Shown here piece after piece: positions 22,443 through 32,204 of a DNA stretch of 63,300 nt. Location of the stretch: the NCBI RefSeq assembly GCF_000421605.1, contig NZ_ATXI01000011.1, forward strand, positions 1-63,300, in the 5' to 3' direction. The stretch comes from Thermodesulfobacterium thermophilum DSM 1276 (GTDB taxonomy: Bacteria > Desulfobacterota > Thermodesulfobacteria > Thermodesulfobacteriales > Thermodesulfobacteriaceae). The notes beneath the pieces were generated by a model. It had not been told where the DNA came from and did not search any database. It was given only the letters and a program-made list of their open reading frames with translations. Position 1 is the first letter of the stretch, and each line of letters begins with the position of its first letter. Made by a program: the position numbers and the translations under genes.

Positions 22443-23521
22443 TGCTTTATCAATTTTTGTACTCTTTAACCGATTATTTTTCGTTGTTTAATGTGTTTAA
22501 GTATATTACGTTTAGGATGATCTGTGGTGCGATAACCTCGTTTTTCTTAGTTTATTTTTTGATGCCACCCTTTATTCGGTTTATGAAACTCAAACAGTTT
22601 GGGCAAATAGTAAGGGAGGAAGGTCCTTCTCATCATAAAAAAAAGACAGGAACCCCTACGATGGGGGGGACTGTGGTGCTTTTTGCTATACTGGTGTGTT
22701 GTATTCTCTGGTGTAAGCTTTCTAATCCTTTTGTATGGTTAGTGCTCTTGGTTACTATAGGGTTTGGTTTGATAGGGTTTTTAGACGATTACTTAAAAAT
22801 AAAAAGAAAGAAAAATTTAGGGCTTAGAGCCAGAGAAAAGATCCTTTTTCAGATTGTGTTGGTAGGCCTGTTTTATTTTATAGCGTTTAAAGGGCTTGGT
22901 TTTTCATCGCAGTTGGTTTTTCCGTTTTTCAAAAACCTGATTATAGATTTAGGAATTGGTTATCTTCTGTTTAGCATGTTGGTGATTCTTGGGAGTTCTA
23001 ACGCAATGAACCTTACAGATGGACTTGATGGTTTAGCCATAGTACCTTTTATAGTAGTGGCTGGAGTTTACAGCGTGTTAAGTTATGTTGTAGGTAACAT
23101 AAAGTTTGCTACCTATCTTTTATTACCTTACATACCTTATGCCAGTGAATTAGCTATCGTTTGTGCCATCTTTATAGGAGCGGGATTGGGGTTTTTGTGG
23201 TATAATTCCTATCCAGCAGAGATTTTTATGGGAGACGTAGGTTCTTTAGGGTTAGGGGCAGGGTTGGGGTCTATCGCTATTTTAGTAAAACAGGAATTTT
23301 TGTTGGTGATAGCTGGAGCTCTTTTTGTGATGGAGGCGCTTTCTGTGATGTTGCAAGTGGCTTATTTTAAGCTTACCCATGGAAAAAGGATTTTTAAGAT
23401 GGCACCGTTACATCATCATTTTGAACTTTTAGGTTGGCCAGAGAATAAAGTAGTGGTAAGGTTTTGGATTATCTCGTTGATTTTTGGGCTTATAGCTTTA
23501 AGTACTTTAAAAATTAGGTAG
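22442..23521 (+). CDS. mraY: Phospho-MurNAc-pentapeptide transferase MraY
   Basis: The 359-aa integral membrane enzyme makes lipid I from UDP-MurNAc-pentapeptide and undecaprenyl phosphate. Visible: GTPTMGGTVVLFAI, IGFLDDYLKIKRKKNLGLRA, SNAMNLTDGLDGLA, FMGDVGSLGLGAGLG and the HHH motif APLHHHFELLGWPE. About ten membrane helices are evident. It starts in the last base of the murF stop. Confidence 0.97.
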   Translation: MLYQFLYSLTDYFSLFNVFKYITFRMICGAITSFFLVYFLMPPFIRFMKLKQFGQIVREEGPSHHKKKTGTPTMGGTVVLFAILVCCILWCKLSNPFVWLVLLVTIGFGLIGFLDDYLKIKRKKNLGLRAREKILFQIVLVGLFYFIAFKGLGFSSQLVFPFFKNLIIDLGIGYLLFSMLVILGSSNAMNLTDGLDGLAIVPFIVVAGVYSVLSYVVGNIKFATYLLLPYIPYASELAIVCAIFIGAGLGFLWYNSYPAEIFMGDVGSLGLGAGLGSIAILVKQEFLLVIAGALFVMEALSVMLQVAYFKLTHGKRIFKMAPLHHHFELLGWPENKVVVRFWIISLIFGLIALSTLKIR

Positions 23522-23531
23522 GTGAAAGATA

Positions 23532-24926
23532 ATGGAAATCTCAGGAAAAAAGGTAGTAGTTATCGGTTTTGGAAAAAGTGGACAGGCTGCTACTAAACTT
23601 TTACTCAAAAAAGGGGCTAAGGTTTTGGTTTCTGAGACCAACCCCAGAGAAAAATTTGACCCCTCTTTGATTTCTAAATTTGAAACCCAAGGGGTGGAGT
23701 TTAAGTTTGGAGGTCATGAAATAGAAGATTTTTTGAAATCCGATTTAGTAGTCGTAAGTCCAGGGGTTCCAAGAGAGGTCTATCAGGAATGTTTGAAAAA
23801 AGATATCCCGGTGTTAGGTGAGCTTGAACTTGCCTGGCAGTTTTTAAGAAATAAAGAGCAAGTTATAGCTATTACCGGTACCAACGGGAAAACTACTACT
23901 ACCGCTATGGTTTCTGACCTTTTAAAACTTTCAGGATATAAGGTGTTTACCGGCGGAAATTATGGTATCCCCCTTTCAGAACTGGTTTATCGTGAAACCG
24001 AGGTAGACAAAATCGTACTTGAGGTATCCAGCTTTCAGTTGGAAACCGTAGAAACGTTTAAACCCAAGGTAGGAATTTTACTTAACATTACCCCCGACCA
24101 CTTAGAGAGATATGAATCAGAAAAAGAGTATGCCTATTACAAGTATAGGCTTTTTGAAAATCAAACCTCTCAAGACTATAGCATCCTTCCTTTAAACGAA
24201 CCTTGGTTTTCTCATTTTCAGGACTTGGTGAAGGGTAAGATCTGCTTTTTTTCTGAAAAAGAAGAAAAGACAGCTCAAGCCTATTTGAAAGATGAAAACC
24301 AATTTGTATTAAGGATAGGGGATAAAGAAGAGGTATATTCTTTTAAGGGTTTTAAGTTATTGGGTTTACATAATAAGTTAAACTATATAGTGGCAAGCTT
24401 GGGGGCACGTCTTATGGGGGCATCTCCCTCAAGTGTTGAAAGACTGATAACGGAGTTTAAGGGGTTCCCTCACAGGATAGAGTATGTAACCTCCTTGGGA
24501 GGGGTGATTTTTATCAACGATTCTAAGGCCACCAACGTAGATGCCACTTTGCAGGCTTTAAAAGGGCTTGAGGGGAGATTTATCCTTATCATGGGAGGAA
24601 GACACAAAGGGGCCTCTTATAGTCCTCTAATTACTTATATTAAAGAAAAGGTTAAGGCTTTGGTGTTGATGGGAGAGGCAAGGTATGTGATAGCTGAAGA
24701 GTTAGGCCAGGTAGTGGAAACCTATCTTGTCGAAAACTTAGCGCAGGCTGTAGCCATTGCTTTAAAATTAGCTGAACCTGGAGATTGTGTGCTATTGTCT
24801 CCTGCTTGTTCAAGTTTTGATCAGTTTAAAAACTATGAAGAAAGAGGCGAGGTTTTTAGGGACCTGGTTTTTAAATATGCTCCTCTTTTTCTTAAAGACC
24901 ATGAAATAAACGAGGTATACCATTGA
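23532..24926 (+). CDS. murD: UDP-MurNAc-L-Ala:D-Glu ligase MurD
   Basis: The 464-aa ligase adds D-glutamate. Visible: VVIGFGKSGQAATKLLLKKG at the N-terminus, ITGTNGKTTTTAMVSDLL, LEVSSFQLETVETFKPKV, LNITPDHLERY, NDSKATNVDATLQAL and LLSPACSSFDQFKNYEERG. The stop overlaps murG by 4 bases. In nearly all dcw clusters ftsW follows murD; here no space exists for it. Confidence 0.95.
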   Translation: MEISGKKVVVIGFGKSGQAATKLLLKKGAKVLVSETNPREKFDPSLISKFETQGVEFKFGGHEIEDFLKSDLVVVSPGVPREVYQECLKKDIPVLGELELAWQFLRNKEQVIAITGTNGKTTTTAMVSDLLKLSGYKVFTGGNYGIPLSELVYRETEVDKIVLEVSSFQLETVETFKPKVGILLNITPDHLERYESEKEYAYYKYRLFENQTSQDYSILPLNEPWFSHFQDLVKGKICFFSEKEEKTAQAYLKDENQFVLRIGDKEEVYSFKGFKLLGLHNKLNYIVASLGARLMGASPSSVERLITEFKGFPHRIEYVTSLGGVIFINDSKATNVDATLQALKGLEGRFILIMGGRHKGASYSPLITYIKEKVKALVLMGEARYVIAEELGQVVETYLVENLAQAVAIALKLAEPGDCVLLSPACSSFDQFKNYEERGEVFRDLVFKYAPLFLKDHEINEVYH

Positions 24927-26002
24927 GGTGGTTGATTGTAGCCGGAGGAACAGGAGGACATCTTTTCCCAGGGATAGCGGTTGCAGAAGAATTGCAGAGG
25001 TTGGGTAAAGAGATTTGTTTTGTTTCTGGCAAAAGAAAGATAGAAAAGACCATCCTCAAAGACAGACCTTTTAAAGTTTATGAACTTGACGTAGAAGGGT
25101 TTTTAGGAAGGTCGGTGTTAGATAAGTTTAGGGCTGGGTTAAAGATGGTAAAAGGGATATTTCAGTCTTACCGGTTAATAAACCATCTTAATCCAGATAT
25201 TATTTTTGCTACCGGTGGGTATATTTCTTTCCCTGTGGTGATCGCAGGAAAAATAAAAAACAAGGTTACTGCCCTTCATGAGCAAAACGTAGAACCTGGA
25301 TTGGCTAATAAAATACTTTCTTACCTGGTAGACAGGGTTTTTATAAGTATCCCAGGTAGCGAAAAGTCTTTCCCTAAGGGAAAGGTAGTTTTTTCAGGAA
25401 ATCCTGTCAGAAAGTCTATCTTGACAAAAAGGCCTAAGGAACATACAGGTTTAGGGTTGTTGATTTTAGGAGGTAGTTTAGGGGCAAGGTTTATTAACGA
25501 GTTAGCCTTAGAAATTATGCCTAAACTGCTGATCCAGTTTAAAGATTTATTCGTTTTTCATCAAACAGGGATGGAGGAATACGAAAAGGTTAAAAATGCT
25601 TACGATAAAACAATACCTAAGGATTGGCAAGAAAGGGTTAGGGTTTTTCCGTTTATAGAGGATATGGGTTGGGCATATTCTCAGGCAGACCTGTTTTTAG
25701 GAAGGGCTGGGGCTACCACCTTGGCTGAGCTTTTTGCCGTGGGATTGCCAGCTGTTTTTATTCCTTTCCCTTATGCTACCCGAGACCATCAAAAGAAGAA
25801 TGCCTTGAGGGTGGCTGAAAAAGGAGGGGCGGTGGTTGTAGACCAAAAAGAGGCGACCCCAGATAAAGTTTTACAGGTTTTGAAGAATTTGCTTAACGAT
25901 AGGAAAAAACTACAGGAGATGGCTGAAGCTATGAAAAGTTTTTTTGTCCCTTCTTCAGAAAAGATCATCATCGAGGAGCTTGAGAGGTTGGCTAATGTTT
26001 AA
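24923..26002 (+). CDS. murG: UDP-GlcNAc:lipid I GlcNAc transferase MurG
   Basis: The 359-aa glycosyltransferase forms lipid II at the inner face of the membrane. Visible: IVAGGTGGHLFPGIAVAEEL, ATGGYISFPVVIAGKI, HEQNVEPGLANKIL, GGSLGARFINELAL and GRAGATTLAELFAVGLP with FPYATRDHQ. It starts with TTG at 24923 (ATTGAGG) in the last codons of murD, and the stop overlaps murC by 8 bases. Confidence 0.95.
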   Translation: MRWLIVAGGTGGHLFPGIAVAEELQRLGKEICFVSGKRKIEKTILKDRPFKVYELDVEGFLGRSVLDKFRAGLKMVKGIFQSYRLINHLNPDIIFATGGYISFPVVIAGKIKNKVTALHEQNVEPGLANKILSYLVDRVFISIPGSEKSFPKGKVVFSGNPVRKSILTKRPKEHTGLGLLILGGSLGARFINELALEIMPKLLIQFKDLFVFHQTGMEEYEKVKNAYDKTIPKDWQERVRVFPFIEDMGWAYSQADLFLGRAGATTLAELFAVGLPAVFIPFPYATRDHQKKNALRVAEKGGAVVVDQKEATPDKVLQVLKNLLNDRKKLQEMAEAMKSFFVPSSEKIIIEELERLANV

Positions 26003-27398
26003 GGTTTTTGGTCATAAAGATGGGCCTAAAAGGATACATTTTATAGGGATAGGCGGCGTAGGAATGAGCAGCTTAGCTATGGTTTTGCACTCTTTGGGAC
26101 ATAAGGTCAGTGGTTGCGACCTTAACAAAAGTAAATATACCGAAATGTTAGAGAAACAAGGGATAAAAGTTTATTACCAACACCATGAAGACCACCTTAA
26201 AAAGGTAGATATAGTGGTTTATTCCTCGGCGATTTCTCAGGACAATCCAGAGCTTTCTAAGGCTAAAGAAATGGGAATTTGGGTTATTCCTCGGGCCCAG
26301 ATGTTGGCAGAGGTGATGAACCTTTATCCAAAAAGTATTGTGGTAGCAGGTTCTCATGGTAAAACTACGACTACCTCTATGATAGCAGAAATGTTGCTTA
26401 AACTGGATAAAAGCCCTACGGTCATAGTGGGAGGGATCATATCTAACATCAAAACCCATTCTGTTTTAGGTAAGGGAGATTATTTGGTGGCTGAAGCTGA
26501 TGAGAGTGACGGTTCCTTTTTATGTTATAACCCTTACATAGAGGTAATCACCAACATCGACGTAGAACATTTGGATTTTTATGCAGACTTCAACGCTATC
26601 AAAAAGGCCTTTATCAATTTTATAAAAAAATGTTCTCCTGAGGGAAGGGTTATACTCTGTGGAGACGATCCAGGGGTTAAAGAAGTTCTTAAAGAGATTG
26701 CAGGACCTTTTTTACTATATGGTTTTTCGTCAGGAAATCAGTTGAGGGCAGAGGTTATAGAAGAGGACGAAGGTTATCCTTTAGTAAAGGTTGTGTTTCA
26801 GGAAAAGTTTTTAGGACAGATGAGACTTTCTATCCCTGGTAAACATAATGTGTGTAATGCGTTAGCTGCTATAGGGGTAGCTTTAGAGCTTGGTCTTCCG
26901 ATTAAACAGGTGATAGAAATTTTACAAGAGTTTAAAGGGGCAGGCAGAAGGCTTGAGTTTAAAGGTTTTTGGAAAGGAGCAGTCCTGATAGATGACTATG
27001 CACATCATCCTACTGAAATCAAAGCTTCTCTTGAAGCTTTAAGAAAGGTTTATAAAGATAAAAAGCTTGTGCTTATTTTTCAACCCCACCGTTATACCAG
27101 GACTAAGTTCTTATGGGATAAGTTTTTGTTAACCTTAAAAGAACCTGATATTTTGGTTTTGACTGAGATTTATCCTGCAAGTGAAAAACCTATACCTGGG
27201 ATTTCAGGTTATATCCTTTTTGAAAACCTAAAAAATCTTAGAGGAGGAAAACCTACCTTTTTTGTAGAAAACTTAGATAACATAAAAGAGCTTCTTGAAG
27301 ATATATTAGATGAAAACCAGGTTGTTATTACTATGGGAGCAGGGAACGTTTATAAAATCCACAAATTACTCTTAGAAAAAGATGAGGCAAGAAATTAG
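25995..27398 (+). CDS. murC: UDP-MurNAc:L-Ala ligase MurC
   Basis: The 467-aa ligase adds L-Ala to UDP-MurNAc. The start is the ATG at 25995 in the murG stop region; a longer frame from 25944 runs over murG and adds no family residues. Visible: IHFIGIGGVGMSSLAMVL, SHGKTTTTSMIAEML, ADESDGSFLCYNP, GKHNVCNALAAIGVAL, IDDYAHHPTEIKASL and FQPHRYTRT. It overlaps murB by 17 bases. Confidence 0.95.
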   Translation: MFKVFGHKDGPKRIHFIGIGGVGMSSLAMVLHSLGHKVSGCDLNKSKYTEMLEKQGIKVYYQHHEDHLKKVDIVVYSSAISQDNPELSKAKEMGIWVIPRAQMLAEVMNLYPKSIVVAGSHGKTTTTSMIAEMLLKLDKSPTVIVGGIISNIKTHSVLGKGDYLVAEADESDGSFLCYNPYIEVITNIDVEHLDFYADFNAIKKAFINFIKKCSPEGRVILCGDDPGVKEVLKEIAGPFLLYGFSSGNQLRAEVIEEDEGYPLVKVVFQEKFLGQMRLSIPGKHNVCNALAAIGVALELGLPIKQVIEILQEFKGAGRRLEFKGFWKGAVLIDDYAHHPTEIKASLEALRKVYKDKKLVLIFQPHRYTRTKFLWDKFLLTLKEPDILVLTEIYPASEKPIPGISGYILFENLKNLRGGKPTFFVENLDNIKELLEDILDENQVVITMGAGNVYKIHKLLLEKDEARN

Positions 27399-28302
27399 AG
27401 AATTTTTAGAAGAAAACAAAATTTTCTATTTAGAAAACGAGCCGTTGGCTTCCTATACTACCATAAAGATAGGTGGACCTTGCGATCTTTTGGTTTTTCC
27501 CAAAGAAAAGGAGGTTTTAGTAAAACTACTAGAGTTTTTGGAAAATACAGGGACACCTTTTTATATTTTGGGTGGAGGAAGCAATCTTTTGGTTGCAGAC
27601 GAAGGTTTTAAAGGGGTGGTGATTAGCCTAAAAAGATTAAAAGGGATTGAGTTTTTAAATGAGGAAAAAGACGAAGTAGTTTTGAAGGTCAAAGCTGGGA
27701 CAGGGGTTAATAAGCTTATAAGTTTATGTCTTAAAAAGGGTTTTTCTGGTATGGAGTTTTTAGCAGGGGTTCCTGCAACCATAGGTGGGACAGTTAGGAT
27801 GAACGCAGGGGCCTTTGGAAGAAGTATTTCTCAGGTAGTAAAAAAAGTCCTACTTTACCATAGGGGAGATTTAGTCTATTGTGAAGTTAGTGAGGAGGAC
27901 TGGAGTTATAGAAGGTTTAAAAAAGAGGGGGTTATTTTAGAAGCAGAGCTTAAGCTTGAAAAAAGTGAAAAAGAGGTGGTAAAAAGAAAAGTTTTAGAGG
28001 TTTTAAACAAACGGAGACTTACCCAACCGATTTCTAAAAGTACCTTTGGGTCGGTGTTTAAAAATCCTCCTTGTTACTATGCCGGTCAGTTGATAGAGGC
28101 CTGTGGTTTGAAAGGTTATAAGGTAGGAGGAGCAGAGATATCTAAGAAACATGCTAATTTTATCGTAAATCTGGGTAGAGCCAAGGCTAAAGAGGTGTTA
28201 GAATTGATGAAGTTGGCTAAAACAAATGTGTGGGAAAAATTTAGGGTAAAGTTAGAACCTGAGGTAAAGTTTTTGGGAATAAAAGATGGAGAAATTTTTT
28301 AG
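27382..28302 (+). CDS. murB: UDP-N-acetylenolpyruvoylglucosamine reductase MurB
   Basis: The 306-aa FAD enzyme makes UDP-MurNAc. Visible: NEPLASYTTIKIGGPCDLLV, ILGGGSNLLVADEGFKGVVI (FAD loop), GMEFLAGVPATIGGTVRMNA, WSYRRFKKE, STFGSVFKNPP (with the catalytic Ser) and GLKGYKVGGAEISKKHANF. A type II (shorter) MurB by length. It overlaps murC and ftsQ by 17 bases each. Confidence 0.95.
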   Translation: MRQEIREFLEENKIFYLENEPLASYTTIKIGGPCDLLVFPKEKEVLVKLLEFLENTGTPFYILGGGSNLLVADEGFKGVVISLKRLKGIEFLNEEKDEVVLKVKAGTGVNKLISLCLKKGFSGMEFLAGVPATIGGTVRMNAGAFGRSISQVVKKVLLYHRGDLVYCEVSEEDWSYRRFKKEGVILEAELKLEKSEKEVVKRKVLEVLNKRRLTQPISKSTFGSVFKNPPCYYAGQLIEACGLKGYKVGGAEISKKHANFIVNLGRAKAKEVLELMKLAKTNVWEKFRVKLEPEVKFLGIKDGEIF

Positions 28303-29014
28303 TTTGCTAAAAAGACCTGTTTTCTGGGGGGGTATAAGTTTTTTAGTTTTGGTAGGGCTGGTGTTTTATTTACTTTATTTTACAGATCTTTTTGTTTTAA
28401 AAGAGATTAAAGTTAGCCCTACCAAAAGGGTAAGTAAAGATGAAATAATTAAACTTACAGGTCTTAAAGGAGGAGAGCGTTTTTTTGCTATCTCACTAAA
28501 AGATTTAAGAAACCAGATACTAACTAACAAGAACATAGAAGAGGTAACGATTGTTAGGCATTTACCTGGCACTTTAGAATTGGTGATCAAGGAAAGAGAA
28601 CCTTTGGCTATCATAGTAAAAGATAATAAAGGGTTTTTAATAGATAAAAAAGGCGTGATTATGGAAGGCATTTTACCAGAAGATTATTTCTTTTACCCTG
28701 TTTTAGAGTTAAAAAGCGAGGTATCGAAAGATAAATTTTTTGAATTTCTTTTTTGGTTAAAAAACAACAAAAACTATTTGCCTGTTTATGAAAACATTGC
28801 TAAAATTGTATTAGATGATAACAAAATAGTTATGGTAACCAAAAATCATATTAAGATTTATTTTCCTTTGGTTTCTGAAAAAGATTGGGTTTATTTTTAT
28901 AAGAACCTCGACAAGATAATGGCCTATCTTTATGAAAACGGACAGACAGAAAAAGTAGAATTGATTCGGTTAGACTATCCTTTAGGGCAAGCCTTAATCA
29001 AATTTAGGGAGTGA
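28286..29014 (+). CDS. ftsQ: Cell division protein FtsQ/DivIB
   Basis: The 242-aa bitopic membrane protein has one helix near the N-terminus (FWGGISFLVLVGLVFYLLYF) and then a POTRA domain (FVLKEIKVSPTKRVSKDEII), followed by the beta domain with RHLPGTLELVIKEREPLAI. It is part of the FtsQLB divisome complex. Its position before ftsA/ftsZ is standard; ddl, often found before it, is absent here. Confidence 0.9.
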   Translation: MEKFFSLLKRPVFWGGISFLVLVGLVFYLLYFTDLFVLKEIKVSPTKRVSKDEIIKLTGLKGGERFFAISLKDLRNQILTNKNIEEVTIVRHLPGTLELVIKEREPLAIIVKDNKGFLIDKKGVIMEGILPEDYFFYPVLELKSEVSKDKFFEFLFWLKNNKNYLPVYENIAKIVLDDNKIVMVTKNHIKIYFPLVSEKDWVYFYKNLDKIMAYLYENGQTEKVELIRLDYPLGQALIKFRE

Positions 29015-29019
29015 TTAAG

Positions 29020-30264
29020 ATGGGTAAAGAGACAGGAATTTTGGTAGTAGATGTAGGGACTACCAAAGTATGTGTTTTAATAGGAGAAGAGAGAGAAGGA
29101 GAACTTTGGGTTACTGGAATTGGTATAGCTCCTTCTCAAGGGTTAAAAAAAGGCATGGTTTTAAACATCGATGAAGCAACACAGAGTATCAAAAATGCTA
29201 TCGAAAAGGCTTTATCTCAGGCCAAAATAGGCATAGGAAGTATTTATGTGAGTATAGCTGGGCCTCATATCAGAACTATTTCTGGGATGGGTGTGGTAGC
29301 TTTAAGACAAAAGTGTGTTACAGAAGAGGATGTAGAGGAGGTCCTTAGGTCAGCTCAGAATTTAAATCTCCCCCCTGAAACAGAGATTTTGCATGTTATC
29401 CCTCAGGAGTATATTTTAGACCAGCAAGGGGGGATTCTCCAGCCTGTTGGGATGACAGGGGTTAGGTTAGAGGCTCATGTAAAACTTATAGTTTGCAACC
29501 GTTCTTCTTTGCAAAATCTGCTTAGATGTTTCGAAAATCTCAATTTAGAGGTAGACGGGGTTATTTTCCAGGGCCTTGCTTCAGCCGAAGCAGTTTTGAC
29601 CCCTGAAGAAAAGGAATTAGGAGTAGTGCTTTTAGACTTTGGCGGTGGGACTACAGATGTAGTTATCTACTGGGATAACGTTTTAAGAGGAGTTTTTTCT
29701 ATTCAGGTAGGAGGGGAACATTTAACCAACGACTTAGCGGTTGGGCTGAGAACTTCGAGAAAAGAAGCAGAAAGGCTTAAGATAGAAAAAGGGGTTTGTT
29801 TAAGGGAGCTTGTGGAGGAAGAGGAAATTTTAGAGGTAACAGGTATAGGTAATCGTCCCCCAAGGAAAGTAAGTAAAAAGTTTTTGGCTGAGATTTTAGA
29901 ACCCAGGGTTAAAGAGCTTTTTGAGTTGATAGAAAATGAGCTTCGAAAAGAGGTTTTAAGTCAGTTTAAAGGTTTTGATTTTAAGTCTAAGATAGGAAGT
30001 GGAATGGTAATTACTGGAGGTTCTTCCCTTATACCTGGTTTGGTCTATTTAGCAGACCAGATGTTTGACTTGCCTGCTCGTGTAGGCTATCCTGTAAGAC
30101 TTTATGGTCTCACTGAAGAGGTCTATCATCCTCAGTTTTCTACCGCGGTAGGTATGTTGCTTTATGCATACAAGTATGGAGAAAGGCCAGGGCTTAAAGA
30201 GGAAGGAGAAGGTATCATAGAAAAGATAAAACAAGGTATAAAAAAAATTTTTAAAGGGGGCTAA
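29020..30264 (+). CDS. ftsA: Cell division protein FtsA
   Basis: FtsA is an actin-fold protein that ties FtsZ to the membrane. Visible: GILVVDVGTTKVCVLIGE (phosphate 1), VSIAGPHIRTISGMG (1C domain), LLDFGGGTTDVVIYWDN (phosphate 2), GGEHLTNDLAVGL and GMVITGGSSLIPGL. The C-terminus GIIEKIKQGIKKIFKGG is the amphipathic membrane-targeting helix. The ATG at 29020 is preferred to the GTG at 29011 because agggag lies 11 bases before the ATG and only 2 before the GTG; the difference is three residues. Confidence 0.95.
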   Translation: MGKETGILVVDVGTTKVCVLIGEEREGELWVTGIGIAPSQGLKKGMVLNIDEATQSIKNAIEKALSQAKIGIGSIYVSIAGPHIRTISGMGVVALRQKCVTEEDVEEVLRSAQNLNLPPETEILHVIPQEYILDQQGGILQPVGMTGVRLEAHVKLIVCNRSSLQNLLRCFENLNLEVDGVIFQGLASAEAVLTPEEKELGVVLLDFGGGTTDVVIYWDNVLRGVFSIQVGGEHLTNDLAVGLRTSRKEAERLKIEKGVCLRELVEEEEILEVTGIGNRPPRKVSKKFLAEILEPRVKELFELIENELRKEVLSQFKGFDFKSKIGSGMVITGGSSLIPGLVYLADQMFDLPARVGYPVRLYGLTEEVYHPQFSTAVGMLLYAYKYGERPGLKEEGEGIIEKIKQGIKKIFKGG

Positions 30265-30267
30265 GAT

Positions 30268-31395
30268 ATGAGCATTTCTTTTGAGTTGTTAGAAGAAGAA
30301 ATTCGGGTACAACCTAACATCAAGGTAATAGGTGTAGGTGGTGCTGGAGGGAATGCTGTTGCTAACATGATTAGAAATAAACTTTTAGGTGTAGAGTTTG
30401 TGGTAGCCAATACAGATTACAAGGTCCTTGAATTGAACCCAGCCCCTATAAAGATCCAGTTGGGGAAAAGACTTACCAACGGAATGGGAGCAGGTGGAAA
30501 GCCAGAAATAGGTAAAAGGGCCGCAGAAGAAAGCGAAAAAGAGATCCGAGATGTTTTGAAAGATGCAGAAATGGTGTTTATTGCAGCAGGTATGGGAGGA
30601 GGTACGGGAACTGGTGCAGCTCCGGTGATAGCTAATATATGTAAAGAGCTTGGAATTCTCACCGTAGCAGTAGTAACCAAACCTTTTTCTTTTGAAGGAA
30701 GGCATAGAATTAGGATTGCTGAGGAGGGTTTGGCAGAACTTTCTAAGTTTGTAGATACCTTGATTACCATCCCAAACGATCGGTTGCTCACCCTTGGTTC
30801 TCCCCAGGAAAGATTGGCAGAAATGTTTAAAAAAGCCGATGATGTATTATATTATGCGGTGAGAGGTATTTCAGATCTTATTTTATCCCCAGGGTATATC
30901 AACCTTGATTTTGCAGACGTTAAGGCGGTGATGAGTGATAGCGGAGGTATGGCTTTGATGGGTATGGGTGAAGCCGCAGGAGAGGGTAGGGCAGAAATAG
31001 CTACCCAGATGGCAGTCTACAGTCCGCTTTTAGAAGACCTTTCTATTTCAGGGGCTAAAGGGGTGTTGCTTAACATAAGCGTTAACCCTGAAAATTTTAC
31101 CATCCATGAGACCCAGGTAATAACCAGTATGGTTTCAAAGGAGATCCATCCAGATGCTAAGGTATATTTGGGTGTGGTTTTTGATGAATCTTTGGGGGAT
31201 GTTTTAAGGGTTACTGTGATTGCCACCGGGCTTGACTCTGCTAAAAAAGAAGAGAAAAACGGTAAGGTTGTCAACATAGAAGAAGGAGTAAAGAGAAGAG
31301 AAGAGAGAGAAAAAGTTAATAGATTAGAAGAAAATTCCTTAGAAGATACAGATGTGCTTGATATCCCAACATTTCTTAGAAGGAACGCAGACTAA
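30268..31395 (+). CDS. ftsZ: Cell division GTPase FtsZ
   Basis: The 375-aa tubulin homologue forms the division ring. Visible: VIGVGGAGGNAVANMI, AAGMGGGTGTGAAPVIA (tubulin signature), NDRLL, and FADVKAVMSDSGGMALMGMG. The linker (about 330-360) is charged and rich in E/K/R, and the C-terminal peptide DIPTFLRRNAD is intact, so contacts with FtsA and MinC-type partners are expected. It follows ftsA by 3 bases with the start in a clear ribosome binding site (aaggggg). Confidence 0.97.
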   Translation: MSISFELLEEEIRVQPNIKVIGVGGAGGNAVANMIRNKLLGVEFVVANTDYKVLELNPAPIKIQLGKRLTNGMGAGGKPEIGKRAAEESEKEIRDVLKDAEMVFIAAGMGGGTGTGAAPVIANICKELGILTVAVVTKPFSFEGRHRIRIAEEGLAELSKFVDTLITIPNDRLLTLGSPQERLAEMFKKADDVLYYAVRGISDLILSPGYINLDFADVKAVMSDSGGMALMGMGEAAGEGRAEIATQMAVYSPLLEDLSISGAKGVLLNISVNPENFTIHETQVITSMVSKEIHPDAKVYLGVVFDESLGDVLRVTVIATGLDSAKKEEKNGKVVNIEEGVKRREEREKVNRLEENSLEDTDVLDIPTFLRRNAD

Positions 31396-31421
31396 AGAGG
31401 AGATTTTAAATAGGAGAGGGT

Positions 31422-32204
31422 ATGAGAGAGGTAGCCACCTTTGAAGATCCTGTAAAAAAACAACCCCTCACCTTAGCTGTTTTTGAAATAGAAGAGGTTC
31501 ATAGACCACCTTTTCAACGCGACCTTTCAGAAAGTTTAAAGAAACATTTAGAGATAGCTATAGAAAAGTTGGGTTTTTTGACCCCTATTGTTGTGGTTTA
31601 TAAGGACGGAAAGTATTATGTAGTAGACGGTCAACATCGTCTTGAGGCTATGCGAGATATAGGGGCAAGAGAAATAGTAGGAATAATCGTAGATGAAAGT
31701 CTGTATCATCATATCTTAGAGTTTAACACCGAGAAACCACCAAACGTTAAAGAAAAGTCTAAGCAAGCCTATAGACTGTATCAGGAACTTTTAAAAGAAG
31801 ATGAAAATCTGATAGAGGAAGAGTTGTTTACCTATTTTAAAGACCCTATGTATATCACCTTTGGTTTTGCGATAGAAGAGTTTGACCCTAAGTTTCCTGC
31901 AAGTTTTTATGAAAACTTTGTGTCTAAAATAGATGAATTTTTAAGAAAACCTTTGAAAGAGGCGGTAGAAGAGAGAAGAAACAGAGCGCAAGCTTTGATA
32001 GATTTAAATCAGGTGGTTAACCGAAAATATGCTGAATTTGGTTGGGATAATGCCCTTCTTAAAGGAGACATTATCCGTAAAGCCGTACAAAAGGCTTTTG
32101 GTGTAAGAGTCAGAACCATCGAAGAAGAATTCTATGCTGCCATAGACAGGGTTAAAAAGTCCTGTGAAAGCCTTACTACACAAGATTTTGGAGAGGGAGA
32201 GTAA
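31422..32204 (+). CDS. ParB/sulfiredoxin-like domain protein
   Basis: This 260-aa protein has a ParB-like N-terminal domain: PPFQRDLSESLKKHLEIAIE, LGFLTPIVVVYKDGKYYVV, then DGQHRLEAMRDIGAREI; the D-G-Q-H-R box replaces the G-E-R-R of chromosomal ParB and resembles DndB and other ParB-like NTPases/nucleases. The rest (about 100-260) is helical without a recognised HTH. It starts 27 bases after ftsZ and overlaps the next gene by one base, so it is cotranscribed with the division genes. Function unknown; a CTP/ATP-binding role is inferred from the fold. Confidence 0.75.
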   Translation: MREVATFEDPVKKQPLTLAVFEIEEVHRPPFQRDLSESLKKHLEIAIEKLGFLTPIVVVYKDGKYYVVDGQHRLEAMRDIGAREIVGIIVDESLYHHILEFNTEKPPNVKEKSKQAYRLYQELLKEDENLIEEELFTYFKDPMYITFGFAIEEFDPKFPASFYENFVSKIDEFLRKPLKEAVEERRNRAQALIDLNQVVNRKYAEFGWDNALLKGDIIRKAVQKAFGVRVRTIEEEFYAAIDRVKKSCESLTTQDFGEGE

